From NCBI GenBank assembly GCA_019456255.1, contig VRUG01000002.1, positions 124,001-188,000 on the forward strand: a stretch of DNA of 64,000 nucleotides, given 5' to 3'. The notes beneath the pieces were generated by a model. That model had not been told where the DNA came from, did not search any database, and saw only the letters and a program-made list of their open reading frames with translations. This DNA is from Planctomycetota bacterium. GTDB lineage: Bacteria; Planctomycetota; Phycisphaerae; Sedimentisphaerales; Anaerobacaceae. The first letter of the stretch is position 1. Each line of letters opens with the position of its first letter. The translations under genes were made by a program, and so were the position numbers. Shown here one piece after another: positions 15,895 through 25,789 of the stretch.

Positions 15895-17882
15895 TAGAGA
15901 AAAACAAAAAAACTTTAACAGATTTCATTAGTGCTTTAAAAAACGAACAAGTGCCCGCCGAGCCGCCTGCCAAGGATATAGATTCTGTCCTTGACAATCT
16001 GGCCCAGGCCACCGGCGGCGAAATGAAAACCGCTAATAAACCAATAACTTTCTCCGAAAGAATTGCCGCTGCCGGTCCAATTATCAAAGCTGTTGCCGCT
16101 TTGATAATCATGGCCCCTATAATTACATTTACATTGCATATCTACCAAACAAAGCCACCCGTCACCAAAGAAACCAAAAAGCCCCAGGCGATTTCCGAAA
16201 AAATAAAAGATGAAAACTTGCAGCCAAAACTCGATGCTGAGTTGGAAAAAATTGAGCGAATGTTTATTGCCCGCGACATCAAGGGCCTGCTGGCAATGTT
16301 AAATACAAGCCGGTTTGAAATCAAGGTCGCAGCGGCAAATTATCTTGCGCAGATTGGAGACGCAAGGGTGCTGGCTGCTCTTGACAAATTAGCCCGTCAA
16401 TACGAAGGGGGTGACAATCCTTTTGCGTTAGCCATTAAAAAAATTAATGAAAGATTAAAACCAAGGCCCGTAAAAACTGCAAAAAAACCGCCCTCCGCAG
16501 GACGCATAACAGATACGCCTGCTAAAAAAAGTGAAGACACAGAAAAAACCAAGGTCCGTGACGACTTTATTCATGGCTGGTTAGTGGACCTAAACGATAA
16601 TCCGCTTGTCGGTGAAATTCAATTCGGCGGCCCTATAGTAAAAACCGATGATGATGGTGCGTTCACAATTCGCGAGCCGGAATACAAAGGATTTTATTCA
16701 GTTTTCGGCAGGGCATTTAACGAAGAAAAAACGCTCGGAACATTTTTTATATGGGAAAAAACAAATAATGCCGTTGATGCTGAAATTATCGTTAAGCCCC
16801 TTGCCAAAGTCACCGGCTTTGTAACTGACGAACACAATAATCCCATTGGCGATTTTGATTTGGAATTCTCTGTTTCTACAGAGTACTACCACATATACAA
16901 CGTAATCATTAGCGACGGGCCTTGGGAAATTCAAATTCAACCTGACGGTTCGTTCGAAGTGGCGATGGTACCAACTGGTGTCGACCTTGTCTTGGTAGCT
17001 AAGATGCCAGGTTTTAAAACTGCTGTTAAGCTCGACGGGCTAACTGCCGGCAAAACTCTTGATCTCGGACAGGTCGTCCTTGAGCCGCTGGAAGGATTTT
17101 CCGAAGATACAACATGGGATTGCATCTTCAAAGGTTTTGTGCTCAACGAGGCCAATGAACCAATAGCAGGTGCAAAAATTTCTGCTTTTGTCGGCGATGA
17201 CCGTATCGAGCTCCAAACTGACGAAAACGGATGGTTCGAATTCGTTAACTTACCAACAGGTATCGAAATGAAAATGATCGTTTCTGCTGAAGGGTACGGC
17301 AATAATAAGTTTGTTTTTAGCTGCATCGAGACGATAAACGAAAGGGATGTCCAGATTTTCCCGCCTGCTTATGACTTTTTCGGCGAAAAAGCCCCTGGCC
17401 TGTTTGTAAGACGATGGATGAACGTTGAACCATTTACGCTCGAACAGCTGACTGGCCAGGTGGTAGTATTAAGCATTAACGATTACCTGAGAAGACCCAA
17501 TTCAATTACCACACTGACCCGGATTTATGAAAAATATTCCAGTGAGCCTTTTACTGTCATAGCGATACATTCTTCAAGTCCGCAAGCAACAGCCAACGAC
17601 CCTCGCCTTAAACAACTTATCGAGAAAAATGTAATAGAGTTTCCTTTTGGCTTAGATAGTGACGCTAAAGTTACCGAGAAGATGCTGCCCCCGCGCGACA
17701 GGCCCTGGGACGACAACCTGATCCGTGTCGGCAGAAGAGGACTCCAAACCGGTGCTATGAATTCTCTTTATGAAGCAAAATATCGGTATGCTTATTACCT
17801 GATCGACAAAAACGGTATCTTGCGGGCGTCACCATCGGAAGATTCACTTGAACAGTGGATTGAATTACTGCTTAGTGAATAA
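15891..17882 (+). CDS. membrane protein with HEAT-like, carboxypeptidase-regulatory and thioredoxin-like domains
   Basis: Coupled by ATGA overlap to the ECF sigma gene. A hydrophilic N-terminus (1-60) probably stays in the cytoplasm and could hold the sigma factor. One transmembrane segment follows (about 63-85, IIKAVAALIIMAPIITFTLH). Outside are a HEAT-like pair (about 110-185), three carboxypeptidase-regulatory beta domains (about 225-300, 305-400 and 415-490, for example GFVLNEANEPIAGAKISAF), and a C-terminal TlpA/redoxin-like fold (about 515-660, VVVLSINDYLRRP, FTVIAIHSS, YYLIDKNGILRASPS). The redoxin part lacks a CxxC or peroxidatic Cys, so redox activity is unlikely. Role as an anti-sigma factor is inference. 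Confidence 0.75.
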   Translation: MIEKNKKTLTDFISALKNEQVPAEPPAKDIDSVLDNLAQATGGEMKTANKPITFSERIAAAGPIIKAVAALIIMAPIITFTLHIYQTKPPVTKETKKPQAISEKIKDENLQPKLDAELEKIERMFIARDIKGLLAMLNTSRFEIKVAAANYLAQIGDARVLAALDKLARQYEGGDNPFALAIKKINERLKPRPVKTAKKPPSAGRITDTPAKKSEDTEKTKVRDDFIHGWLVDLNDNPLVGEIQFGGPIVKTDDDGAFTIREPEYKGFYSVFGRAFNEEKTLGTFFIWEKTNNAVDAEIIVKPLAKVTGFVTDEHNNPIGDFDLEFSVSTEYYHIYNVIISDGPWEIQIQPDGSFEVAMVPTGVDLVLVAKMPGFKTAVKLDGLTAGKTLDLGQVVLEPLEGFSEDTTWDCIFKGFVLNEANEPIAGAKISAFVGDDRIELQTDENGWFEFVNLPTGIEMKMIVSAEGYGNNKFVFSCIETINERDVQIFPPAYDFFGEKAPGLFVRRWMNVEPFTLEQLTGQVVVLSINDYLRRPNSITTLTRIYEKYSSEPFTVIAIHSSSPQATANDPRLKQLIEKNVIEFPFGLDSDAKVTEKMLPPRDRPWDDNLIRVGRRGLQTGAMNSLYEAKYRYAYYLIDKNGILRASPSEDSLEQWIELLLSE

Positions 17883-17895
17883 CTAAAATGCTTTT

Positions 17896-20334
<2,439 letters not shown>

Positions 20335-20349
20335 CTAAACTCAGGATTG

Positions 20350-20703
20350 CTATCCTATAATAATTTTAATATTTTTTATTCTTGCCCGTGGGCATCTCTG
20401 TTGCAGCTGCTCAAGAAGCTGGGGACTGCACAATCTCAGTTCGTGCACAAATACCGGCGAATCAACCAACACCTTCAATTGACTGTTTAATATCGAGTCA
20501 ACTCTACAGTGCTCTGCCAGACCCACCGGAAGCATCTCGTTCCATGTTTCAACTACCGTGCCAAATTTTTCCTGCCTGGGGGATATCTGGTTATCCATTA
20601 ATTCTTTGACGGTATCGCCCAGCTTGGTCACGCGGTTCTTTTTTTTACTTTTTCGCCACTTCGTAATCTCTTGCAGTCGCCTGTCTTCATCTGCCATGTT
20701 CAT
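20350..20703 (-). CDS. DUF721/DciA-like protein
   Basis: Resembles DciA (DUF721), the ancestral loader of the replicative helicase DnaB in bacteria without DnaC. Residues 25-115 hold the DUF721 domain (VKELMDNQISPRQEKFGTVVE-type helix, then VETWNEMLPVGLAEHC, and a beta/alpha end LKVLVDSPVFVHELRL). Length (117) suits the family. It takes the place between dnaN and gyrB where recF often sits. GGGAG lies 7 nt before the first ATG. Confidence 0.82.
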   Translation of the reverse strand: MNMADEDRRLQEITKWRKSKKKNRVTKLGDTVKELMDNQISPRQEKFGTVVETWNEMLPVGLAEHCRVDSILNSQLKVLVDSPVFVHELRLCSPQLLEQLQQRCPRARIKNIKIIIG

Positions 20704-20755
20704 TTTTATCTCCCGTTGCCGACTTTGGTGTCAAGATGAAGATTGCGAGGCAAAA

Positions 20756-21862
20756 CTATCCGAGGTTAATCGGCATTAAAACATAAAGGAAATTTTTTCC
20801 GCTCTTAATCAATCCTGGCCTGTCGGGCTGGTCCAGCTCTAAATCAAATTCCGGTGTTTTTATTACCCTGAGAACATCGATAAAAAACTGTGGGTTGAAA
20901 CCAATCTCAAGCGGCTTTCCTTTAAAATCTATTGCCATCTCAATTTGCGCATCACCTGTTTCCGGCGCTCGACAGGAAAATTCCAGCGAGTTCTTGTCTA
21001 TCTTGAGTTTAATCCCTCTGGATTCCTCGCTCGTCAACAGCGATGACCGCCGAACAGCGCTTAGTACCGCTTCGGTAGACAGTGTCAGTTTTTTGTCGTA
21101 ATCGGTTGGGATAATATCTTCATAATTAGGGAAATTGCCTTCAACTAAACTCGAACTTATAACAACCGCCGCACAGCTAATTATTATCTGGTTATCAAGA
21201 AGCTTGATAGATATAATGTCTTTTTCGCTGCCGCTAAGTTTATCCAAAAGCAGCATTGCCTTTGCCGGCACAATTATTTTAGCGTCCGACATTTTTTTGT
21301 CCGGCGCCTTGGCTATATCAACTCTCGTCTGTGCGAGTCGCCGGCCATCTGTGGCAACAAGTGTTAGCTTCTTGCCTTTTATCTCCCAGAGAACTCCATT
21401 AAGTGCATATCGCGTACTCTCTTTTGCTGTCGCAAAAAGACACTGTTCAATACCTGCTTGCAGCTTTGACAGACTGATTTCCATGTCCGCCGGGCCCTCG
21501 AAGTCCGGCACCTTTGGAAACTGGCCCGCGTCGTGACCGTAAATTGTAAAATGGCTGTCAGAGCCTTTTATCTCACATGTCCCCTCTGCTGCCTCCAAAG
21601 AAAGTATTTCGTCGGCACTTTCACGAACGATTGCTGAAAGCCTGTCCGCTGGCAACACTATCTCGCCGGGCTCTTCGATCTGAACCCCGGCAATGGAATA
21701 ATTAATACCCACCTCAAGGTCGGTTGCGCAAATACGGATATCTTTTTCACCGGCGGTTATTTTTACACATCGCAGTATCGGCTTTGGCGTTCTGCTTGGT
21801 ACTATGGAAGTTAGCAGGCCCAGGGCTTCAGCAAGAGCTGCTCGGTTGAAATTGATCTTCAT
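20756..21862 (-). CDS. dnaN: DNA polymerase III beta subunit (sliding clamp)
   Basis: Ring-shaped clamp that holds the replicative polymerase on DNA. Full length (368 residues), three clamp domains. Signatures include the N-terminal MKINFNRAALAEALGLL, VATDGRRLAQTRVDIA, and the C-terminal LMPINLG (family LMP[MV][RK] motif). It is the first gene leftward from the predicted origin. dnaA, its usual neighbour, is not here. Confidence 0.96.
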   Translation of the reverse strand: MKINFNRAALAEALGLLTSIVPSRTPKPILRCVKITAGEKDIRICATDLEVGINYSIAGVQIEEPGEIVLPADRLSAIVRESADEILSLEAAEGTCEIKGSDSHFTIYGHDAGQFPKVPDFEGPADMEISLSKLQAGIEQCLFATAKESTRYALNGVLWEIKGKKLTLVATDGRRLAQTRVDIAKAPDKKMSDAKIIVPAKAMLLLDKLSGSEKDIISIKLLDNQIIISCAAVVISSSLVEGNFPNYEDIIPTDYDKKLTLSTEAVLSAVRRSSLLTSEESRGIKLKIDKNSLEFSCRAPETGDAQIEMAIDFKGKPLEIGFNPQFFIDVLRVIKTPEFDLELDQPDRPGLIKSGKNFLYVLMPINLG

Positions 21863-22286
21863 AATTATATGACCTCCTTGTTTTAAAGTTAGTGGTGTAG
21901 TCTACATCAAAAAGCGGTTATCCACAACTATTTTTTAATCTTATTTTTGCATAATTCTGCACAAACATAGAGATAGTTGGTCGTGATTATTTATGGGGAT
22001 TTCCGCCTTCTGCCACGGCGGCTATAGTTATATATTAATATAAAGAAATAAAGTAGTAGTATTAGTCATATGGCCTGTGAAATTGTTAGATGTTACCGAG
22101 ATAGAACAATAAGATGTTGCCGGACAAAGAATTAACGAAAAATAACGGAGATTTCTCTTGTGGAAAAGCTGTTAGGTCGCCGGTGAGTTTATGGCGAAAT
22201 TTAACAAGGGAAAGGTTTTAACAAAACCAAATGTGTTATGTTTTTACGGAATCAACAATGAGTTTAATAGGTTATCCACAAGGAAA
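21863..22286. other. probable chromosomal replication origin (oriC)
   Basis: A 424-bp non-coding region upstream of dnaN. It has perfect DnaA boxes TTATCCACA at 21918-21926 and 22272-22280, an 8/9 inverted box TGTGGAAAA at 22159-22167, and a weaker TTCTGCACA at 21956-21964. An AT-rich tract (22028-22071) could be the unwinding element. Two 11-bp direct repeats AGATGTT(A/G)CCG lie at 22088-22098 and 22112-22122, 24 bp apart. Genes on the left run leftward. Together with gyrB/dciA/dnaN this makes an origin likely. Confidence 0.72.
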
Positions 22287-23258
22287 TCACAGGTTTTTGT
22301 GGACTTTTATTGTGTTTTGAGCGGTCTCAACAATTCGAGTTCGCAGGGCTTTTGGGGCGAGAACCAGAACTTGATCCCCATAACCCAAGATCCACCATAT
22401 AATTTCATTCAGGCCGTCAACGCGGAATTCCATAATAGCCGAACCATCATTTTTGTAATCGGTTTTTTGCGTACTGTGCCAATTCACCTCGCCGACATTG
22501 TGTGCAACTTTCGGGGTAAATTTTAATTTAATATTATAAATTCTTCCCTCTGGTATCATGGACCATGCCTGACCTAAATAGTCATCAACATCAAACTTAT
22601 CACCGTCCAGGAAACACTTGTCAAGCAACTCAATATTTTTAATGCGATTAAGTTTGAATGTTCGGACGGCTTTATGTATGTGCGAAAAACCCAGAACATA
22701 CCACGCGCGATGGTTATACATCAGGTGATAGGGACAAATCACAGGCTCAACAATTTTATTTTCAAAAAGTGAATGATAGACGAGTTTAATCTTTTTCTTG
22801 TTCACAATAGCTTTTTGTAAACTAGCAAAAGTTTTATCAAGCTTGCTCATCGGTGCCTGCGGGCTCGGTTTGGTTGAAATGGTTTTTAATGCGGTGTTGC
22901 AGTATTTTTTAATTTTAGCGGGAAGATTATTTTCAATTTTCAAAGCAGCTAACAACGCTGAATTTTTAAAGGGCAGCAAAACCTGATTCGAAGTCTTATA
23001 CACGAGTAAAAGTAAACTAAGGGCTTCCCTCAGGTTTAGGTTGATTGGGGGCAGAAAAAATTCAGGGTCAATAGAGTAGCCCTTTGTTTTTAAGTCATAG
23101 CGGTAAGGCACCCCAATGGCCTCAAGCTCATTTAGGTCCCTGAAAATGGTTCGCCGGCTTGTCCCGAACATCTTGGCTAAATCGTCGACAGAGTAGTTTT
23201 TTCCTGCCTGCAAGGTCGTTAAAAGCCTTACAACCCGACTAATTCTGCTTGGTTTCAT
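22287..23258 (-). CDS. WYL-domain transcriptional regulator
   Basis: A DeoR-like winged helix (residues 5-60, VRLLTTLQAGKNYSVDDLAK, MFGTSRRTIFRDLNELEAIG) is joined to a WYL ligand domain (about 150-235, KKIKLVYHSLF, YNHRAWYVLGFSH, FKLNRIKNIELL). A C-terminal WCX extension (about 245-315) follows. WYL regulators sense nucleic acids or nucleotides and often respond to DNA damage or phage. The gene points toward the origin, its stop only 6 bp from a DnaA box. No target gene is evident next to it. Confidence 0.9.
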   Translation of the reverse strand: MKPSRISRVVRLLTTLQAGKNYSVDDLAKMFGTSRRTIFRDLNELEAIGVPYRYDLKTKGYSIDPEFFLPPINLNLREALSLLLLVYKTSNQVLLPFKNSALLAALKIENNLPAKIKKYCNTALKTISTKPSPQAPMSKLDKTFASLQKAIVNKKKIKLVYHSLFENKIVEPVICPYHLMYNHRAWYVLGFSHIHKAVRTFKLNRIKNIELLDKCFLDGDKFDVDDYLGQAWSMIPEGRIYNIKLKFTPKVAHNVGEVNWHSTQKTDYKNDGSAIMEFRVDGLNEIIWWILGYGDQVLVLAPKALRTRIVETAQNTIKVHKNL

Positions 23259-23573
23259 TAACTACCGCCCATAAAAACACAAAGTATTTAAGTTTTTTGC
23301 TTTTAGATAAAAGTATAATTATACATCCAATGTACATCAAATGTCAAAGTTTAGTTGGTAGAATTAAAAAAACAACTCAGGCGGGCACAGATACATAGCT
23401 GGGGGGAGAAGGTGTATTATTTTTGTATTGACATTTCCGTAACCATTTTGCTATAATAAGCTAAGCATTAAAGGTCTGATTTTGTACCTCAATGTAGGGG
23501 TGATGAGTGACCGACGTAACAATAGAGCGGCAGTTAGACGCCGATTCAGTTGATTTTAAATGAGGGGAACATA
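23259..23573. other. intergenic region with promoter and leader
   Basis: About 315 bp between the WYL regulator and the small lipoprotein gene, which diverge. It holds the promoter at 23428-23457 and a transcribed leader of about 110 nt with only a weak hairpin (CGGC/GCCG near 23528-23545). No other gene is seen. Confidence 0.5.
23428..23457 (+). promoter_or_regulatory. consensus sigma-70 promoter for the cdaA operon
   Basis: TTGACA (23428-23433) and TATAAT (23452-23457), both perfect, with an 18-bp spacer. Start expected near 23464, giving a leader of about 110 nt before the lipoprotein gene. Confidence 0.85.
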
Positions 23574-23825
23574 ATGAAAAGCAAGTTTGTTTTGACAGCA
23601 TTGGTTGTGTGTTTGTTTAGTTTGGTGTTGTGTTTAAGTGGCTGTAATACTGTCGCCCATGTTACTAAATTAGGTGATTGGAGCCAGCCGGGTATAACAG
23701 AGGCTGAAGGGCATAGAAAACAGGTACGCAATATACGGCTTAATCAACAGAATATGATGCGGGACCTGGACGAAGTGTTCCACACGAACAAGCCAAGCAA
23801 GCTTACAGAGATGAGAGCTCCTTAA
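23574..23825 (+). CDS. small predicted lipoprotein
   Basis: 83 residues starting MKSKFVLTALVVCLFSLVLC, with a lipobox LSGC giving a lipidated cysteine near residue 24. The mature part is about 60 residues, charged and probably helical (HRKQVRNIRLNQQNMMRDLDE), without a recognised domain. The ATG at 23574 is chosen because AGGGG precedes it and the signal peptide starts there. It is driven by a consensus promoter and followed after 77 bp by cdaA, so it may be co-transcribed with the c-di-AMP genes. Confidence 0.72.
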   Translation: MKSKFVLTALVVCLFSLVLCLSGCNTVAHVTKLGDWSQPGITEAEGHRKQVRNIRLNQQNMMRDLDEVFHTNKPSKLTEMRAP

Positions 23826-23902
23826 AAGATAAGTTTTTGCACAACCACGTGTACATAAAAGAGTTATTTAAATGGATTCCTCATTGCAAAAGGATTTGAA
23901 TC

Positions 23903-24772
23903 GTGGAGATGCTGGTAGATTATTTTAGCAGAGTGGGAACTTACGATTGGTGGGTTGTCGCAATTGAGTTGTTTTTCATCGGCTTTGTTGTCTACTGGGC
24001 AGTTGATTTTCTTGAGGGTACGCGTGGAGAGAGATTGTTCAGGGGGGTTATTTTCATCTTACTTACTGGCGTTCTTATTTTAAACCTTGTTGTTGAAAGG
24101 TTTGCGTTTGAACGATTAGCATATCTTTACAAAGGCTTTTTAATATTTGTTCTGGTAATCGCAGTTGCAGGTTTTCAGCCTGAAATTCGCCGCGTATTGA
24201 TCCGGTTGGGCCAGCCGAGTTTCTTGTTAAGTGCAACCCAGCAACTGGCAAAAACTATCGAACAAATTATCGAGGCGGTGGTGCAGTTGGCAGAAAGAAG
24301 AACCGGCGCCATTATAGTTATCGAAAAACGCGTTGCTCTGGGCGAGTTTGTGGAAACCGGCGTCAAAATGGATGCCGCAGTGACATCTGAGTTAGTTAGA
24401 ACGATTTTTGAGCCGGGCACGGCGTTGCATGATATGGCAGTTATAATCCAGGGTGACAGGATCGCCGCAGCGAAGGTTCAGCTTCCACTGGCAGAAGCTG
24501 GCAGCATTGGTGGCGTCGAGCTTGGTTCGCGACACCGAGCTGCGATAGGAATAACAAGAGGCTCAGATGCCACCGTTATCGTTGTTAGCGAAGAGACAGG
24601 CATTATTTCGATTGCACAGAACGGCGTACTGATACGCAATATCGACAAATCTCAGTTGAGAAAACACCTCACTGAGACAATAGATGACATGGTGCCGGTT
24701 GTTGAGAGACTCTGGAGGTTTCCCAGGAAAAAGGATTCTGCGATGCCTATTCAGGGCAGCGACAAAACTTAG
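23903..24772 (+). CDS. cdaA: diadenylate cyclase CdaA
   Basis: Makes cyclic di-AMP from two ATP. About three transmembrane helices (residues 12-95) precede the DAC domain (about 110-250), with GAIIVIEKRVALGEF and RHRAAIGITRGSDATVIVVS (the RHR motif). The normal DGA motif (LHDGAVI) reads LHDMAVI here, so the glycine is replaced by methionine while the aspartate is kept. Start is GTG 23903 with AAAGGA upstream; ATG 23909 is an alternative. cdaR follows 12 bp later, the standard pair. Confidence 0.93.
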   Translation: MEMLVDYFSRVGTYDWWVVAIELFFIGFVVYWAVDFLEGTRGERLFRGVIFILLTGVLILNLVVERFAFERLAYLYKGFLIFVLVIAVAGFQPEIRRVLIRLGQPSFLLSATQQLAKTIEQIIEAVVQLAERRTGAIIVIEKRVALGEFVETGVKMDAAVTSELVRTIFEPGTALHDMAVIIQGDRIAAAKVQLPLAEAGSIGGVELGSRHRAAIGITRGSDATVIVVSEETGIISIAQNGVLIRNIDKSQLRKHLTETIDDMVPVVERLWRFPRKKDSAMPIQGSDKT

Positions 24773-24784
24773 TATAGGTTTATA

Positions 24785-25789
24785 ATGAAGCAAAAGGTTA
24801 AATACGGAAAAGTGGCCCTTGTAATTTTTTTGACGCTCTTGATTTGGGTGTGGGCGGACCTGGCACTGGACGAAGAATTAGCCGACAAACCTGCACTAAT
24901 AGTAGTGGACGAAGCGGCAAGCCCGCGTCTCTGGGTGACATTAGGAGCCGATCAGGCATCAAGCGTAGACATAAGAACCACATTTTCAGGGCCGCATCCG
25001 GCCATTGTTGATGAAAAGAGAAAATTAAAAGAGGGGCGGAGGCATAAATTTGAATTTGACGCGGTAAGAGAAAAAATGAATGAGCCGGGTAATTATACAC
25101 TAAACCTGCTTTCATTCTTACAAAATGACAGAGAAATCAGGCTGCTTGGATTAAAAATCGAATCTTGTCAGCCGCAAACAATCTCCGTTACTGTAGTTGG
25201 GCTTGTAAAAAAGTCACTTAAGGTCGAATGTGTAGATGCAGCACAGATTCCGATTAAAGACGCAACTGTCAATCCGGCTCAAGTTGAAATGTTTGTACCG
25301 GAAAACTGGGTTGGAAATGCGAAGGTGCAATTGGCGCCGACGGAAATAAAACAGGCCAGACTCTCAGCTATTAAAAAAACACCCTTTATAAAATTGTCTA
25401 AGGAAAAACGGAAGGAAGCTTCGCAAATAGTAGAGATAGTCACGCCGCCTGAGGAAGAGTTGCTAAGAAGTGAAACCGTTAAAAATGCAACGCTCGGCTT
25501 TAATTTAAGTGCAAACACCCAGGGTAAGTATAAAATCGAAGTAATCAACTTAACTGAAGTAATCGGCCCTATCGCAATACGCTCAACGGCTGCTGCGAAA
25601 AGGGGTTACGAGAACATGCAATATCAGGTAATATTGGAGATAGATGATAAGGACGCCGAATCAGCCGAGGTTGTTAGAAAGAAACTTATTTACAATTTCC
25701 CCGAAGAATACGTACGCAATAATGAAATCACATTAAACCAGCAACCGGTAACGGCACAATTCAAGCTGGTGCCAATCGGCCCTAAGTAG
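24785..25789 (+). CDS. cdaR: YbbR-domain protein CdaR
   Basis: Single N-terminal membrane helix (KVALVIFLTLLIWVWADLAL, residues 9-28) followed by extracytoplasmic YbbR repeats. In Firmicutes CdaR is the partner and regulator of CdaA. Overall sequence is divergent; the call rests on the topology and on its position 12 bp after cdaA. Its last 8 bp overlap the end of the convergent cstA-like gene. Confidence 0.78.
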   Translation: MKQKVKYGKVALVIFLTLLIWVWADLALDEELADKPALIVVDEAASPRLWVTLGADQASSVDIRTTFSGPHPAIVDEKRKLKEGRRHKFEFDAVREKMNEPGNYTLNLLSFLQNDREIRLLGLKIESCQPQTISVTVVGLVKKSLKVECVDAAQIPIKDATVNPAQVEMFVPENWVGNAKVQLAPTEIKQARLSAIKKTPFIKLSKEKRKEASQIVEIVTPPEEELLRSETVKNATLGFNLSANTQGKYKIEVINLTEVIGPIAIRSTAAAKRGYENMQYQVILEIDDKDAESAEVVRKKLIYNFPEEYVRNNEITLNQQPVTAQFKLVPIGPK

